Shown piece after piece: positions 46,094 through 55,001 of a stretch of 60,925 nt of DNA. The DNA is from Rhodocyclaceae bacterium. GTDB taxonomy: Bacteria; Pseudomonadota; Gammaproteobacteria; Burkholderiales; Usitatibacteraceae. The DNA lies in contig JADCJC010000039.1 in the NCBI GenBank assembly GCA_020247395.1, positions 1 through 60,925 on the forward strand, read 5' to 3'. Made by a program: the position numbers and the translations under genes. Position 1 is the first letter of the stretch. Each line of letters opens with the position of its first letter. Below the pieces are notes generated by a model. It searched no databases and had not been told where the DNA came from. It saw nothing but the letters and a program-made list of their open reading frames with translations.

Positions 46094-47907
46094 TGTCGAA
46101 TTTCCGTTCGATGCTTGCTCGTGCGCTGTTGCTGGTTGCGGCGCTCGGGTCATTGCCGAGCTACGCGCAGGCAGATCCAAACAAAGTGCTGCGTTGGGCA
46201 TTTGAGACTGCGGAGACGGGTTTTGATCCGCCGCAGACATCCGACTGGTACTCGAGTTATGTTTTTGCCAATATTTTCGATACACCGTTGACCTACGACT
46301 ATCTGGCGCGTCCGGTTAAGTTAAAACCCAACGTGCTGGAGGCAATGCCGGACGTCTCGCCTGACGGCTTGGTTTACACGCTCAAGTTTCGCAAAGGCAT
46401 TTACTTTGCGGATGATGCTGCCTTCAACGGCCAAAAGCGTGAACTCGTCGCCGCGGACTTAGCCTATTCGATGAAGCGTTTGTTTGATCCGAAAACGCGC
46501 TCACCCAATTTGTCGTATCTCGACGGCAAGATTGCCGGCATGGAGAAGGTTCGCCAAAGGCAGCGTGACAGCGGCGTGTTTGATTACGACATGCCGGTGG
46601 AAGGATTCGAGCTGGTTGATCGCTACACGTTGCGCATCAAATTGGTGGCACCGGATTACAACTTCCTCTACATCTTGGCCTACAACGGCGCTTGTGCGAT
46701 TGTTGCGCGCGAGGTTGTTGAGAAGTACGCCACCGATATCATGGCGCACCCGGTGGGCACGGGACCGTATAAGCTGGAGTCATGGAAACGATCGTCAAAA
46801 ACGGTTCTGGTTGCCAACCCCGGGTACCGTGAAGAATTCTGGGAGGCTGAGCCCAACGCCGACGACGCCAGGGGTCAGGAAATTGCGAAGAAAATGCGCG
46901 GCAAACGATTGCCCATGATCGGTCGGATCGAGTTTTATGTCATCGAAGAAACACAACCGCGCTGGTTGTCGTTCCGCAACATGCAGCACGACTACATTGA
47001 TCGGGTGCATCCCGACTTTATCAACCAAGCCTACCCGAACAACAAACTCGCCAGAGACTTGGAAAAAATGGGTGTGCAAGTCAGTCGCACGGCCGCGATG
47101 GAAGTTATCTACGCCTATTTTGCGATGGAGAATCCGGTGGTCGGCGGCTACACACCAGACAAGGTTGCGCTGCGCCGCGCCATTGGCATGGGTTACAACG
47201 CGCCGGAAGAAATTTCGATCAACCGCAAAGGCCAGGCTGTGGCTGTTCATACGCCGATTGGCCCCGGGGCATTTGGATATGAGTCTGATTTTCGCTCACG
47301 ATCCACCGAATACGACCCGGCAGCTGCACGAGCGCTTCTCGATGTGTTCGGTTACAAAGACCGCGATGGTGATGGATATCGCGAAAATCCGGATGGATCG
47401 CGGCTGGAAATTATGATGTCGTCGACGCCAACGCTGCGTGACCGGCAACTCGATGAGGGCTGGAAAAAAAGCATGGAAGCTATTGGGATTCGTATCTCGT
47501 TTCCGAAGGCGCAATGGCCTGATCTTCTCAAGGAGTCACGCGCCGGAAAACTCATGAGCTGGCGGCTGGCGTGGGGCGCGGTATACCCGGACGCCGATGC
47601 CTTCTACTTGATGCTGTTCGGGCCGAACGCTGGTCAGGCCAATCATGCGCGGTTTAAAAACGATGAGTTTGACCGGCTGTATTTGAAGGCGCGCATGACG
47701 CCGCCCGGCGAAGAACGTTTGGCGATGTATCGGCAGATGAATCGTATTTTCCTATCACTGGCACCGTGGCGGCTAGGGGTTGCGCGGATGGACACCGATC
47801 TTACGCATGCGTGGGTGCAAGGCTATCAGCGTCATCCGACTTTGCGCGGCGTTTGGAAAATGGTCGATATGGATTTGGACGTGCAGCGCCAGATCCGAAA
47901 AGAGTAA
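46093..47907 (+). CDS. ABC transporter peptide-type substrate-binding protein (paralogue 2 of 3)
   Basis: 604 residues from ATG 46093, which overlaps the previous stop as TGATG. The signal peptide ends SYAQA. The SBP_bac_5 domain begins KVLRWAFETAETGFDPPQTSD, with GPYKLESWKRSSKTVL and GGYTPDKVALRRAIGMGY. It has the loop FGYKDRDGDGYRENPDGS, a calcium-site-like DxDGDG sequence common in this family. The similarity to its neighbours along the whole length shows tandem duplication followed by divergence. Ligand unknown. Confidence 0.9.
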   Translation: MSNFRSMLARALLLVAALGSLPSYAQADPNKVLRWAFETAETGFDPPQTSDWYSSYVFANIFDTPLTYDYLARPVKLKPNVLEAMPDVSPDGLVYTLKFRKGIYFADDAAFNGQKRELVAADLAYSMKRLFDPKTRSPNLSYLDGKIAGMEKVRQRQRDSGVFDYDMPVEGFELVDRYTLRIKLVAPDYNFLYILAYNGACAIVAREVVEKYATDIMAHPVGTGPYKLESWKRSSKTVLVANPGYREEFWEAEPNADDARGQEIAKKMRGKRLPMIGRIEFYVIEETQPRWLSFRNMQHDYIDRVHPDFINQAYPNNKLARDLEKMGVQVSRTAAMEVIYAYFAMENPVVGGYTPDKVALRRAIGMGYNAPEEISINRKGQAVAVHTPIGPGAFGYESDFRSRSTEYDPAAARALLDVFGYKDRDGDGYRENPDGSRLEIMMSSTPTLRDRQLDEGWKKSMEAIGIRISFPKAQWPDLLKESRAGKLMSWRLAWGAVYPDADAFYLMLFGPNAGQANHARFKNDEFDRLYLKARMTPPGEERLAMYRQMNRIFLSLAPWRLGVARMDTDLTHAWVQGYQRHPTLRGVWKMVDMDLDVQRQIRKE

Positions 47908-47928
47908 AAGTCCAGTATTGGCGGGAGT

Positions 47929-47950
47929 TTTCAGCCAATTATGGCTGAAA
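47929..47950. repeat. Intergenic hairpin, TTTCAGCC/GGCTGAAA
   Basis: TTTCAGCC (47929-47936) and GGCTGAAA (47943-47950) form a perfect 8-bp stem with loop AATTAT in the 119-base gap between the second and third binding-protein genes. It has no T run. It belongs with the similar hairpins at 25912 and 41924. Confidence 0.6.
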
Positions 47951-48026
47951 CGGCAAGCGGGGCGGATAGTTTCAAATTGGTAGTATTGGCGATGTTGGTC
48001 ATCAGACGTAAAACGAGGAGTGAGTT

Positions 48027-49946
48027 TTGTCATCGATTGGCACTCAAACTGTCGAGCATCACATGTCAAGAGTGGTGACGGGGATGTCGCCTGTGACGCG
48101 TGTGCCGTTGGCGTTGTGCTTGACATTGCGGTGGGCTGCATTCTTCGGGGCGATTGTGCTCATCGCGTGTTTATCGACGTTTGCCTCGCCGCTCTTCGCT
48201 GCAGACGCGGCGAAAAAGACGATCAAGATTGCCTTCCGCGCCATTGAGACCGGCTTCGACCCGCAAAAGGTGGAAGACCGTTATTCAGTCGGGATTTGCG
48301 AGAACCTGTATGAATCGTTGCTGACCTACGATTGGTTGGCGCGCCCGGTAAAATTGATGCCACAAGTGGTCGAGAAAGTGCCAGAGGGTGAGGAGGGCGG
48401 CACACGCTTCACCTTCCGCATTAAGCCCGGCATTTTGTTCGCCGACGACGCGGCGTTTGGTGGTAAAAAGCGTGAACTGGTGGCACGCGATATGGAATAC
48501 GCCATCAAGCGGTTCCGTGACCCGGCCGTGCGCAGTCCATACTCGTGGCTCTTCGAGGACAAGATCCTTGGCCTCGATGAGTACGTCGAGAGCATCAAGA
48601 AGAGCGCTGCCAAATTTGACTACGACAGGAAAATTGAAGGCATCACCGTCGTCGACAAGTACACCATCTCATTCAAGTTACGCTCCCCCGATTACAACTT
48701 CATCTACTTTTTTGCGATGCCCAATGTCGTGCCCGTTGCGCGCGAGGTGATCGAGAAGTATCGTGATGATACCAATGCACACCCGGTTGGCACCGGGCCG
48801 TTTGTGCTCAAGGAGTGGGTGCGCGCCTCCAAGATTGTGTTGGAGCGTAATCCTAACTATCGCGGTCACACGCTCAACACCGAGTTCGCCGATGCAAACG
48901 ATCCTTGGGATCAAGACGCCATCAAGTCGCTTGCCGGCAAAACGCTGCCGCTTATTGATCGGGTTGAGATCTCGCCGATCGAGCAGGATCAGCCGCGCTT
49001 CTTGGCGTTTATGGACAACCAGCACGACTATCTGGAAGAGACGCCACTCGCGTTTGTCTCACAGTTGTTGCCCGCCGGCCAGCTCTCGCCGGCCATGCAA
49101 AAACGCAATGTGCGGGTGTTTAAAGAGTTGCAGCCGGAAATCATTTGGGACGGCTTCAACTTGGACGACTCGATTGTTGGTGGATACAAGCCCGAAAACG
49201 TAGCGCTGCGGCGCGCCATGATCCATGCACACGACCTGCAAGCAGAAATCAATATCGTCCGCAGCGGGCAGGGTATACAAATGAACGGGCCGGTCGGCCC
49301 CGGCGTGGTGGGATTTGACCCGACATTTCGTACTTCCGAACAGCAATACAACCTGCCCGCCGCCAAAGCGTTGCTCGATTTGTATGGCTACGTGGATAAG
49401 AACGGCGATGGGTGGCGCGATATGCCGGATGGCCGCCCGTTAACCGTCGAATACAAATACCGCGCCAATGAAAGTGATGCGCGTCAGAGTGCGGCGCTGT
49501 GGGTGAAGAACATGGCGGCGATTGGCATTAAGATGACGGCGAAAGAGGTGCTGTTTGCGGACTTGCTCAAGGATCGCAAAGTGGGCAAGTTTCAGATGTC
49601 CGGTTTTGCGTGGATCGCCGACTATCCAGACGCGCAGAATTTTCTGCAGCTCTTGTACGGCCCCAACACGGATATCTCCAACGATTCCCGCTTTAAGCTC
49701 GCCGAATATGACCGCCTCTATGCTGCCGCGCTGAAATTGCCTGACGGGGAAGAGCGCAATCGTTTGTATCGCGAGATGAGTCGCCTCATTGTCGCCTACG
49801 CGCCTTGGCGGTTTACTTTGCACCGCACGTTTAGTCACTTTATCAACCCGTGGGTGAAGGGCTACAAGAAGCATCCGATCTATTACACCGCGTTCAAATA
49901 TCTTGATGTTGATCTCGCCATGCAGCGCAAGGCGATGCAACAATAA
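48027..49946 (+). CDS. ABC transporter peptide-type substrate-binding protein (paralogue 3 of 3)
   Basis: 639 residues. TTG 48027 is the probable start because GAGGAG lies exactly 6 bases upstream; ATG 48063 is an alternative. A hydrophobic signal segment (FFGAIVLIACLSTFASPLFAADA) precedes KTIKIAFRAIETGFDPQKVED and a full SBP_bac_5 domain with GPFVLKEWVRASKIVLERNPNY. The DKNGDGWRDMPDG acidic loop is intact. It is more divergent than paralogues 1 and 2 are from each other. The permease gene follows 41 bases later. Ligand unknown. Confidence 0.9.
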   Translation: MSSIGTQTVEHHMSRVVTGMSPVTRVPLALCLTLRWAAFFGAIVLIACLSTFASPLFAADAAKKTIKIAFRAIETGFDPQKVEDRYSVGICENLYESLLTYDWLARPVKLMPQVVEKVPEGEEGGTRFTFRIKPGILFADDAAFGGKKRELVARDMEYAIKRFRDPAVRSPYSWLFEDKILGLDEYVESIKKSAAKFDYDRKIEGITVVDKYTISFKLRSPDYNFIYFFAMPNVVPVAREVIEKYRDDTNAHPVGTGPFVLKEWVRASKIVLERNPNYRGHTLNTEFADANDPWDQDAIKSLAGKTLPLIDRVEISPIEQDQPRFLAFMDNQHDYLEETPLAFVSQLLPAGQLSPAMQKRNVRVFKELQPEIIWDGFNLDDSIVGGYKPENVALRRAMIHAHDLQAEINIVRSGQGIQMNGPVGPGVVGFDPTFRTSEQQYNLPAAKALLDLYGYVDKNGDGWRDMPDGRPLTVEYKYRANESDARQSAALWVKNMAAIGIKMTAKEVLFADLLKDRKVGKFQMSGFAWIADYPDAQNFLQLLYGPNTDISNDSRFKLAEYDRLYAAALKLPDGEERNRLYREMSRLIVAYAPWRFTLHRTFSHFINPWVKGYKKHPIYYTAFKYLDVDLAMQRKAMQQ

Positions 49947-49987
49947 TTTTTTTATCTAACGTAACACTGTTTTTTTGAAGGAGGCCC

Positions 49988-51055
49988 ATGGGTGCCTACA
50001 TACTAAGAAGAATTGGACAAATGGTGCCGACACTGGCCGGCGTGATGTTGCTCATATTCGTGTTGTTCAACGCGGTTGGTGGTGATCCTGCGCTGGTGTT
50101 GGCAGGCAAAATTACCAACAAAGAACAAATCGAGAACATTCGTAAGCAGCTCGGGGTGGATCAGCCGTGGTACGTGCAGATGGGCTATTTCGGTTTTGAG
50201 GTCGCCACCGGCTTTACGTGTACCTGGCGTTCCTTCACTGAAAAGCCCGAGCCGCCCAAGAGTGAAGCCAGAGCGGATGCCAAGCCTGAAGCGAAGCCCG
50301 ACACCAAGGCGGCGCCGAAGGCTACACCGCCGAGTGGTTGTCAGGCGGTGCGTTCATGGGCAACCAACGAAGAAGTGCCGAAGATCCTCGCCACGCGCAT
50401 TGGGCCAACGCTGTCGATCATGATCCCGGTATTGGTGCTGGAAACCATCATCGCCATCTTCTTGGCGATCGGTGTGGCATACGTTCGCGGTACCTTGACC
50501 GACCGAATGATCATGATGATCTGTACGGTCGCAATGTCCATTTCGTTTTTGGTGTACATCATCGTCGCGCAGTACTACTTTGGCTTTAAGTGGGGCGTGT
50601 TCCCGGTGCAGGGTTGGAGCGACAACTTCTGGAAAAACATGGCGAACTACGCGCCGCTGCCGATCATGCTGGCGATTTTTGTCGGCCTGGCACCCGCTCT
50701 TCGGCTGTATCGCAGCTTTTTCTTGGACGAAATCAACAGCGACTACGTCCGCACGGCCCGCGCAAAGGGGCTTTCGGAAAACAAGGTGTTGCTGAAACAC
50801 GTCATGCGCAACGCGATGATCCCCATCATCACCAACGTCGGCATTGCCGTGCCGAGTTTGTTTGTGGGGTCGTTCTTGTTGGAATCGTTCTTCTCGATTC
50901 CCGGTCTCGGTCGTGAGATCTTGGTCGCGGTAAACCGCTCGGACTTCCCGGTCATCAAAGCGGCAACCGTTTATTTGGCGATGATCACGATGATCATCAA
51001 CCTAATGGTTGATATCACCTATAAGGCCATCGATCCGCGGGTGACATTCAAATGA
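49988..51055 (+). CDS. ABC transporter permease (DppB type) with low-complexity periplasmic insert
   Basis: A 355-residue inner-membrane permease. It starts MGAYILRRIGQMVPTLAGVMLLIFVLF (TM1) and carries the EAA-type coupling loop VRTARAKGLSENKVLLKHVMRNAMIP. In the first periplasmic loop, residues ~84-117 are a Lys/Ala/Pro/Glu-rich stretch (EKPEPPKSEARADAKPEAKP and on). It is flanked by Cys78 and Cys118 and inserted just before the conserved RSWATNEEV segment. That is not part of ordinary DppB proteins. GGAGG lies upstream of ATG 49988. It forms the channel with the DppC-type permease. Confidence 0.9.
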   Translation: MGAYILRRIGQMVPTLAGVMLLIFVLFNAVGGDPALVLAGKITNKEQIENIRKQLGVDQPWYVQMGYFGFEVATGFTCTWRSFTEKPEPPKSEARADAKPEAKPDTKAAPKATPPSGCQAVRSWATNEEVPKILATRIGPTLSIMIPVLVLETIIAIFLAIGVAYVRGTLTDRMIMMICTVAMSISFLVYIIVAQYYFGFKWGVFPVQGWSDNFWKNMANYAPLPIMLAIFVGLAPALRLYRSFFLDEINSDYVRTARAKGLSENKVLLKHVMRNAMIPIITNVGIAVPSLFVGSFLLESFFSIPGLGREILVAVNRSDFPVIKAATVYLAMITMIINLMVDITYKAIDPRVTFK

Positions 51056-51060
51056 CGCAT

Positions 51061-51330
51061 TCCGCCCAAGAGCCAGAGGCGCAGCCTCGCCGCGATTGGC
51101 GAGCGGATGCGTCACCCCCGCGCAGGCGGGGGTCCAATCAATTATGTTATTCCGCCCAAGAGCCAGAGGCGCAGCCTCGCCGCGATTGGCGAGCGGATGC
51201 GTCACCCCCGCGCAGGCGGGGGTCCAATCAATTATGTTATTCCGCCCAAGAGCCAGAGGTGCAGCCTCGCCGCGATTGGCGAGCGGATGCGCTTAGTCGC
51301 CAAATCGTCCCGCGCAGGCGGGGGTCCAAG
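51061..51330. repeat. 90-bp tandem repeat, 2 full and 1 partial copies, between two permease genes
   Basis: Near-identical 90-base units start at 51061, 51151 and 51241; the third diverges after about 50 bases but regains the palindrome. Each unit holds several short inverted repeats: GAGGCGCAGCCTC, CTCGCCGCGATTGGCGAG, and ACCCCCGC-GCAG-GCGGGGGT (51114-51133, 51204-51223). The unit length is a multiple of 3 and is stop-free in more than one frame, which falsely extends the next gene upstream. This is a REP-like mobile hairpin element expanded inside an operon. Confidence 0.88.
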
Positions 51331-51388
51331 TTTCTTGCGTTATTGCCCGCGCGGTGCTTCCGCGCGCAAGTTTTCTGAGGAGTACGTT

Positions 51389-52456
51389 ATGAGTGCTGTG
51401 CTAAATCAACCGCCATCGGCACCTGTTGCAGCACCGCTGCATCAGCCGTCCCCCGGACTCTGGACACTGGCCTGGCGTCGACTCAAGCGCGACAAGATCG
51501 GCATGACGGCACTCGTGGTCGTGCTGTTCTTTCTGTTGCTCATGGCGGGTTCATACATGGGTCTGGTCGCCAAGAACTGGTCAAAGGAAGTCGGTGTTTC
51601 ATACGCCAATCCGAGTTTTATGGCGGGCGCGGAAAATCTGGAGGCGGCGCAGGCGGCGCAGAAAGATACTTCTGCAAAGGTTCCATTCGTGGATTTGTCC
51701 GACATTGATCCGCTCGCCCCGAAGTATGAAGAGTGGGCCAAGCGAACGGCTGAAATCAAGATCACTGACACCCCGCGGGCGGACACACTTTTGTTCGGCG
51801 GGGACAAGTGGGGACGCGACGTCATTCAAAAGGCCATCAAGGGCGCTGAAACGTCGATTTTCGTCGGGCTGATTGCGGCCCTGCTGGCCACCATCATCGG
51901 TACGGTCCTAGGTGCCATCTCCGGTTACCTGGGCGGCAGGACCGGTGACTTCTTGGAGTGGTTTTACAACGTCTTCACGTCTATCCCGTATATTCTGTTG
52001 ATCCTTGCCTTCGCGGCGGTATTCAAACGCGGCCTCGATACCATCATCTTCATTCTGGCCTTCACCGGCTGGACGGGTATCTACCGTTTGGTGCGTGCCG
52101 AGTACATCAAACACGCATCACGCGAATACGTCAAAGCTGCGCAAGCGATCGGCGCCTCCCACACTCGCCGTATGTTTGTTCACATCCTGCCGAATGTTTC
52201 ACATGTTTGTTTGGTTCAGTTGTCACAACACGTTGTGCAGTTCATCAAGGCCGAAGTTATCTTGTCCTTTCTGGGCTTGGGCGTGCCGGTCGATTCCGTG
52301 TCTTGGGGGACGATGCTCGCCGAGGCGCAATCGGAGTTGGTGATCGGCAAATGGTGGCAACTGGTGGCCGCGTCAGTTTCGATGGCGCTGTTGGTTACCG
52401 CCTTTTCGATGCTCACGGATTCGTTGCGTGACGCGCTCGATCCGAAAATCAAGTGA
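51389..52456 (+). CDS. ABC transporter permease (DppC type)
   Basis: A 355-residue permease from ATG 51389 (MSAVLNQPPSAPVAAPL), with GAGGAG 6 bases upstream. It has an N-terminal OppC_N segment (LAWRRLKRDKIGMTALVVV), an enlarged periplasmic region (~60-140) with DTLLFGGDKWGRDV, and the EAA loop YVKAAQAIGASHTRRMFVHILPN. It heterodimerises with the DppB-type permease. The frame stays open upstream through the tandem repeats, but homology and the ribosome site fix this start. Confidence 0.92.
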   Translation: MSAVLNQPPSAPVAAPLHQPSPGLWTLAWRRLKRDKIGMTALVVVLFFLLLMAGSYMGLVAKNWSKEVGVSYANPSFMAGAENLEAAQAAQKDTSAKVPFVDLSDIDPLAPKYEEWAKRTAEIKITDTPRADTLLFGGDKWGRDVIQKAIKGAETSIFVGLIAALLATIIGTVLGAISGYLGGRTGDFLEWFYNVFTSIPYILLILAFAAVFKRGLDTIIFILAFTGWTGIYRLVRAEYIKHASREYVKAAQAIGASHTRRMFVHILPNVSHVCLVQLSQHVVQFIKAEVILSFLGLGVPVDSVSWGTMLAEAQSELVIGKWWQLVAASVSMALLVTAFSMLTDSLRDALDPKIK

Positions 52457-52461
52457 CGCAC

Positions 52462-52590
52462 TCTGTCCAAGAGCGCCAACGCAGTGCAGCGCGATTGGCA
52501 ACGGATGCGTCACCCCGGAGAAGGCCGGGGTCCAATACTTGTTTTGTTCGCTGTGCGAGTAATTGGCTCCCGGCCTGCGCCGGGACGACG
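52462..52590. repeat. Diverged repeat copy and inverted palindrome pair
   Basis: 52462-52536 is a degenerate single copy of the 90-base unit seen upstream (CCAAGAGC, GCGATTGGC, GGATGCGTCACCCC), with hairpin ACCCCGG/CCGGGGT (52512-52531). About 35 bases on, TCCCGGC-CTGC-GCCGGGA (52568-52585) is a palindrome of the same type in opposite orientation. The doublet fills the gap between the DppC-type permease and the ATPase gene. Confidence 0.75.
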
Positions 52591-52643
52591 GTCAAAAATT
52601 TAGATTGAAACGAATACAGTAGTTCAACGAATCGGTGGCGCAA

Positions 52644-54344
52644 ATGGATAACCTACTCGAAGTACAAAACCTCAACGTCAAGTTTCGCCTCGACGGCGGC
52701 ACCATCTTTGATGCCGTCAAAGGTGTTTCGTTTGACGTGCCGCGCAATTCAACCGTCGCCCTCGTCGGTGAATCTGGCTCGGGCAAATCGGTTTCGGCGA
52801 TGTCGATTGTGCGGCTGCTACCCGCCGAGCAAGCGATCTTGTCGCCTGACAGCAAGATACTGTTCAATGACCAGAACTTGTTGGCGCTGGACGACGCACC
52901 AATGCGCAGCATCCGCGGCAAGGACATCTCGGTGATTTTTCAAGAGCCGATGACGTCTCTGAACCCGGTCTTCACCTGCGGTGACCAAATCGCCGAGACG
53001 CTGCGGCTTCATATGGGAATGACGCGCAGACAGGCATGGAGCCGTGCCGAAGAGTTGATGAATGAAGTCGGCATTCCGACGCCGAAGTTGCGGATGCATT
53101 CGTTCCCGCACGAAATGTCGGGTGGGCAGCAACAGCGCGTCATGATCGCCATGGCGATTGCCTGCGAGCCGCAGTTGCTGATTGCCGATGAGCCCACCAC
53201 GGCGCTCGACGTGACCATCCAGAAGCAAATTCTGGATTTGATCGGATCACTCCAGCACAAACACAAGATGTCGGTGCTGTTTATCACCCACGATCTGGCG
53301 GTGGTCGGTGAGATCGCGGACCGCGTTGTGGTGATGCAGCAGGGGGAAATCAAAGAGAAGGGTACGGCAAAAGCAATTTTTGAAGCACCGCAGCACCCGT
53401 ATACCAAAGCGCTGCTGTCGTGCCGTCCGAATGTTGATTCGCGCCCGAAGCGGCTGCCCGTTATCGAAGATTTCTTGCGACCGGAAGGCCTGCGGTCGGA
53501 AAGTCTTGTGCAGCAAACGCGGGGTTATGCAGATGATGATGAAATCGTGCTCGACGTGCGTAATCTGTCGAAGCGGTTTCAACTCAAGGATGGACTGTTC
53601 AAGAAGCGTGAAGTCGCCGCCGTGAAGGGTGCCTCGTTCAAACTCGCGCGCGGCAAAACGCTCGGCTTGGTGGGGGAATCTGGCTCAGGCAAAACCACGG
53701 TCGGCCTGACACTCATGCGTTTGCATAGTGCGTCCGGCGGCGAAGTGCTATTTGACGGGGTTGATCTACTCAAGCTCTCCGAACAGGAGATGATGAAGTA
53801 CAAACGTCGCATTCAAATCGTCTTCCAAAACCCGTATGCGTCGCTTAATCCACGGTTCACCGTCGGCCAGATTTTGTTGGAGCCCATGAACATTCACAAG
53901 ATCGGCACCAACGAGCAGGAGCGTGTGCAGATGGCGATGGCACTGCTTAAGCGCGTCGGCATGCCGGAGGTGTCGTTCTATAAGTATCCACACGAGTTTT
54001 CCGGCGGTCAGCGGCAGCGTATCGCCATCGCGCGATGTTTGACGATGAAGCCGGACGTGCTGATTTGTGATGAGTCGGTATCGGCATTGGACGTCTCTGT
54101 GCAGGCACAGGTGCTCAACCTCCTGCAGGACCTGCAAGACGAGTACAAGATGAGTTACATCTTTATCTCGCACGACCTGGCGGTGGTGAAGTACATCTCC
54201 GATCAGGTCATGGTCATGTCCGAGGGGAATGTTATTGAAGTCGCCAACTCCGATGAGATCTATCTCCACCCACAGCAGGAATACACCAAGAAGTTATTGG
54301 GCTCTATTCCCAAGGGATGGCAGGAGGGGAAGCAAGCCGCTTAG
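52644..54344 (+). CDS. Fused dipeptide-type ABC transporter ATPase (DppD-DppF fusion)
   Basis: 566 residues with two complete ABC domains. The first has [17 protein letters not shown] and [12 protein letters not shown]; the second has [17 protein letters not shown] and [12 protein letters not shown]. Each half ends with the OppD/F C-terminal region ([21 protein letters not shown]). One polypeptide therefore supplies both motors, as in YejF. ATG 52644 ([14 protein letters not shown]) is preferred to GTG 52635. It is last in the transporter operon. Confidence 0.93.
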   Translation: MDNLLEVQNLNVKFRLDGGTIFDAVKGVSFDVPRNSTVALVGESGSGKSVSAMSIVRLLPAEQAILSPDSKILFNDQNLLALDDAPMRSIRGKDISVIFQEPMTSLNPVFTCGDQIAETLRLHMGMTRRQAWSRAEELMNEVGIPTPKLRMHSFPHEMSGGQQQRVMIAMAIACEPQLLIADEPTTALDVTIQKQILDLIGSLQHKHKMSVLFITHDLAVVGEIADRVVVMQQGEIKEKGTAKAIFEAPQHPYTKALLSCRPNVDSRPKRLPVIEDFLRPEGLRSESLVQQTRGYADDDEIVLDVRNLSKRFQLKDGLFKKREVAAVKGASFKLARGKTLGLVGESGSGKTTVGLTLMRLHSASGGEVLFDGVDLLKLSEQEMMKYKRRIQIVFQNPYASLNPRFTVGQILLEPMNIHKIGTNEQERVQMAMALLKRVGMPEVSFYKYPHEFSGGQRQRIAIARCLTMKPDVLICDESVSALDVSVQAQVLNLLQDLQDEYKMSYIFISHDLAVVKYISDQVMVMSEGNVIEVANSDEIYLHPQQEYTKKLLGSIPKGWQEGKQAA

Positions 54345-54428
54345 CAGCGTGCTTGCGGACGTTGTCGCAGCCGCAAAGCTGGCTCCAGCCCGGCGCAACG
54401 CTTGTGGTTGTACGTGCGAGTCAGGGAT

Positions 54429-54520
54429 GGCTGAAACGGGTGTCCAGAGTTGGTTGCCGCATCAATAGACAATTGAAGTACCGTTCACGCGAACGCGATA
54501 TCAGGCGAGCAGTTTCAGCC
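54429..54520. repeat. Long-range inverted repeat downstream of the transporter operon
   Basis: GGCTGAAAC (54429-54437) and GTTTCAGCC (54512-54520) are perfect complements 74 bases apart, in the 216-base gap between the ATPase gene and the convergent ArsR gene. The sequence TGGCTGAAACGG is shared with the hairpin at 47929. It may be a decayed or larger member of that family. No T run or gene was seen in the gap. Confidence 0.4.
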
Positions 54521-54560
54521 AAATTTTGCCGAACACCCTCGTGGATAAACCAGATGGAAT

Positions 54561-54950
54561 CTACGTTGAGCAGAACATCTCGCGGGTCAGCGAGATGAGT
54601 TTGATGATGCGTGGATCTTCGATCCGGTACAGTATCCTTTTGCCCTCACTTCGGCTGGCGACCATGCCGCTGGCTTTCAGGATAGCCAAGTGCTGGGATA
54701 CGTTACCTTGGGTGGTGCCCACCGCCTCGACAATTTCCTGAACGGAAATCTCCCCCGAAGAGAGCAGGCATAACACTTTGATCCGTAGCGGGTGGGACAT
54801 CGCTTGCATCGCCACAGCGGCTTCTTCAATGTTCTGCGATTTGCCGATCAAATCAAAAATGTCGGTGTTGGCGTCTGTCAGGCGCGCGGCACGTCGTTTG
54901 AAGGTGCGTTGTGGTGCGGATGACGCGATTGATTGTTTTTTGTTGGCCAT
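54561..54950 (-). CDS. ArsR-family repressor, BigR/SqrR-like (sox regulator)
   Basis: 129 residues. The winged-helix ArsR core runs from ~45 to 115 (MSHPLRIKVLCLLSSGEISVQEIVE, recognition helix GNVSQHLAILKASGMV). Two cysteines, Cys61 in helix alpha-2 and Cys127 at the C-terminus, are 66 residues apart. That is the spacing of the redox pair in BigR and SqrR, which form tetrasulfide or disulfide links with reactive sulfur and release DNA. The metal-binding ELCVC motif of ArsR is absent. It is divergent from soxC and faces inverted repeats, so it is the likely sox repressor. An N-terminal ~40-residue basic extension is present. Confidence 0.85.
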   Translation of the reverse strand: MANKKQSIASSAPQRTFKRRAARLTDANTDIFDLIGKSQNIEEAAVAMQAMSHPLRIKVLCLLSSGEISVQEIVEAVGTTQGNVSQHLAILKASGMVASRSEGKRILYRIEDPRIIKLISLTREMFCST

Positions 54951-55001
54951 CGGCTCACTCTAGCGTATTTGCCAGTTTGTTGCGGCGCAGCGTGACTTCG
55001 T

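Noticed and set aside
51061-51330. Possible CRISPR array because of regularly spaced 90-base repeats.
   Set aside because: The copies are contiguous without unique spacers, only 2-3 in number, contain multiple palindromes and sit inside an operon; no cas genes are present.
51107-51388. An N-terminal extension of the DppC-type permease reading through the tandem repeats.
   Set aside because: It arises because the repeat unit is a multiple of three and stop-free. The product is repetitive and non-homologous, while ATG 51389 has GAGGAG at ideal spacing.
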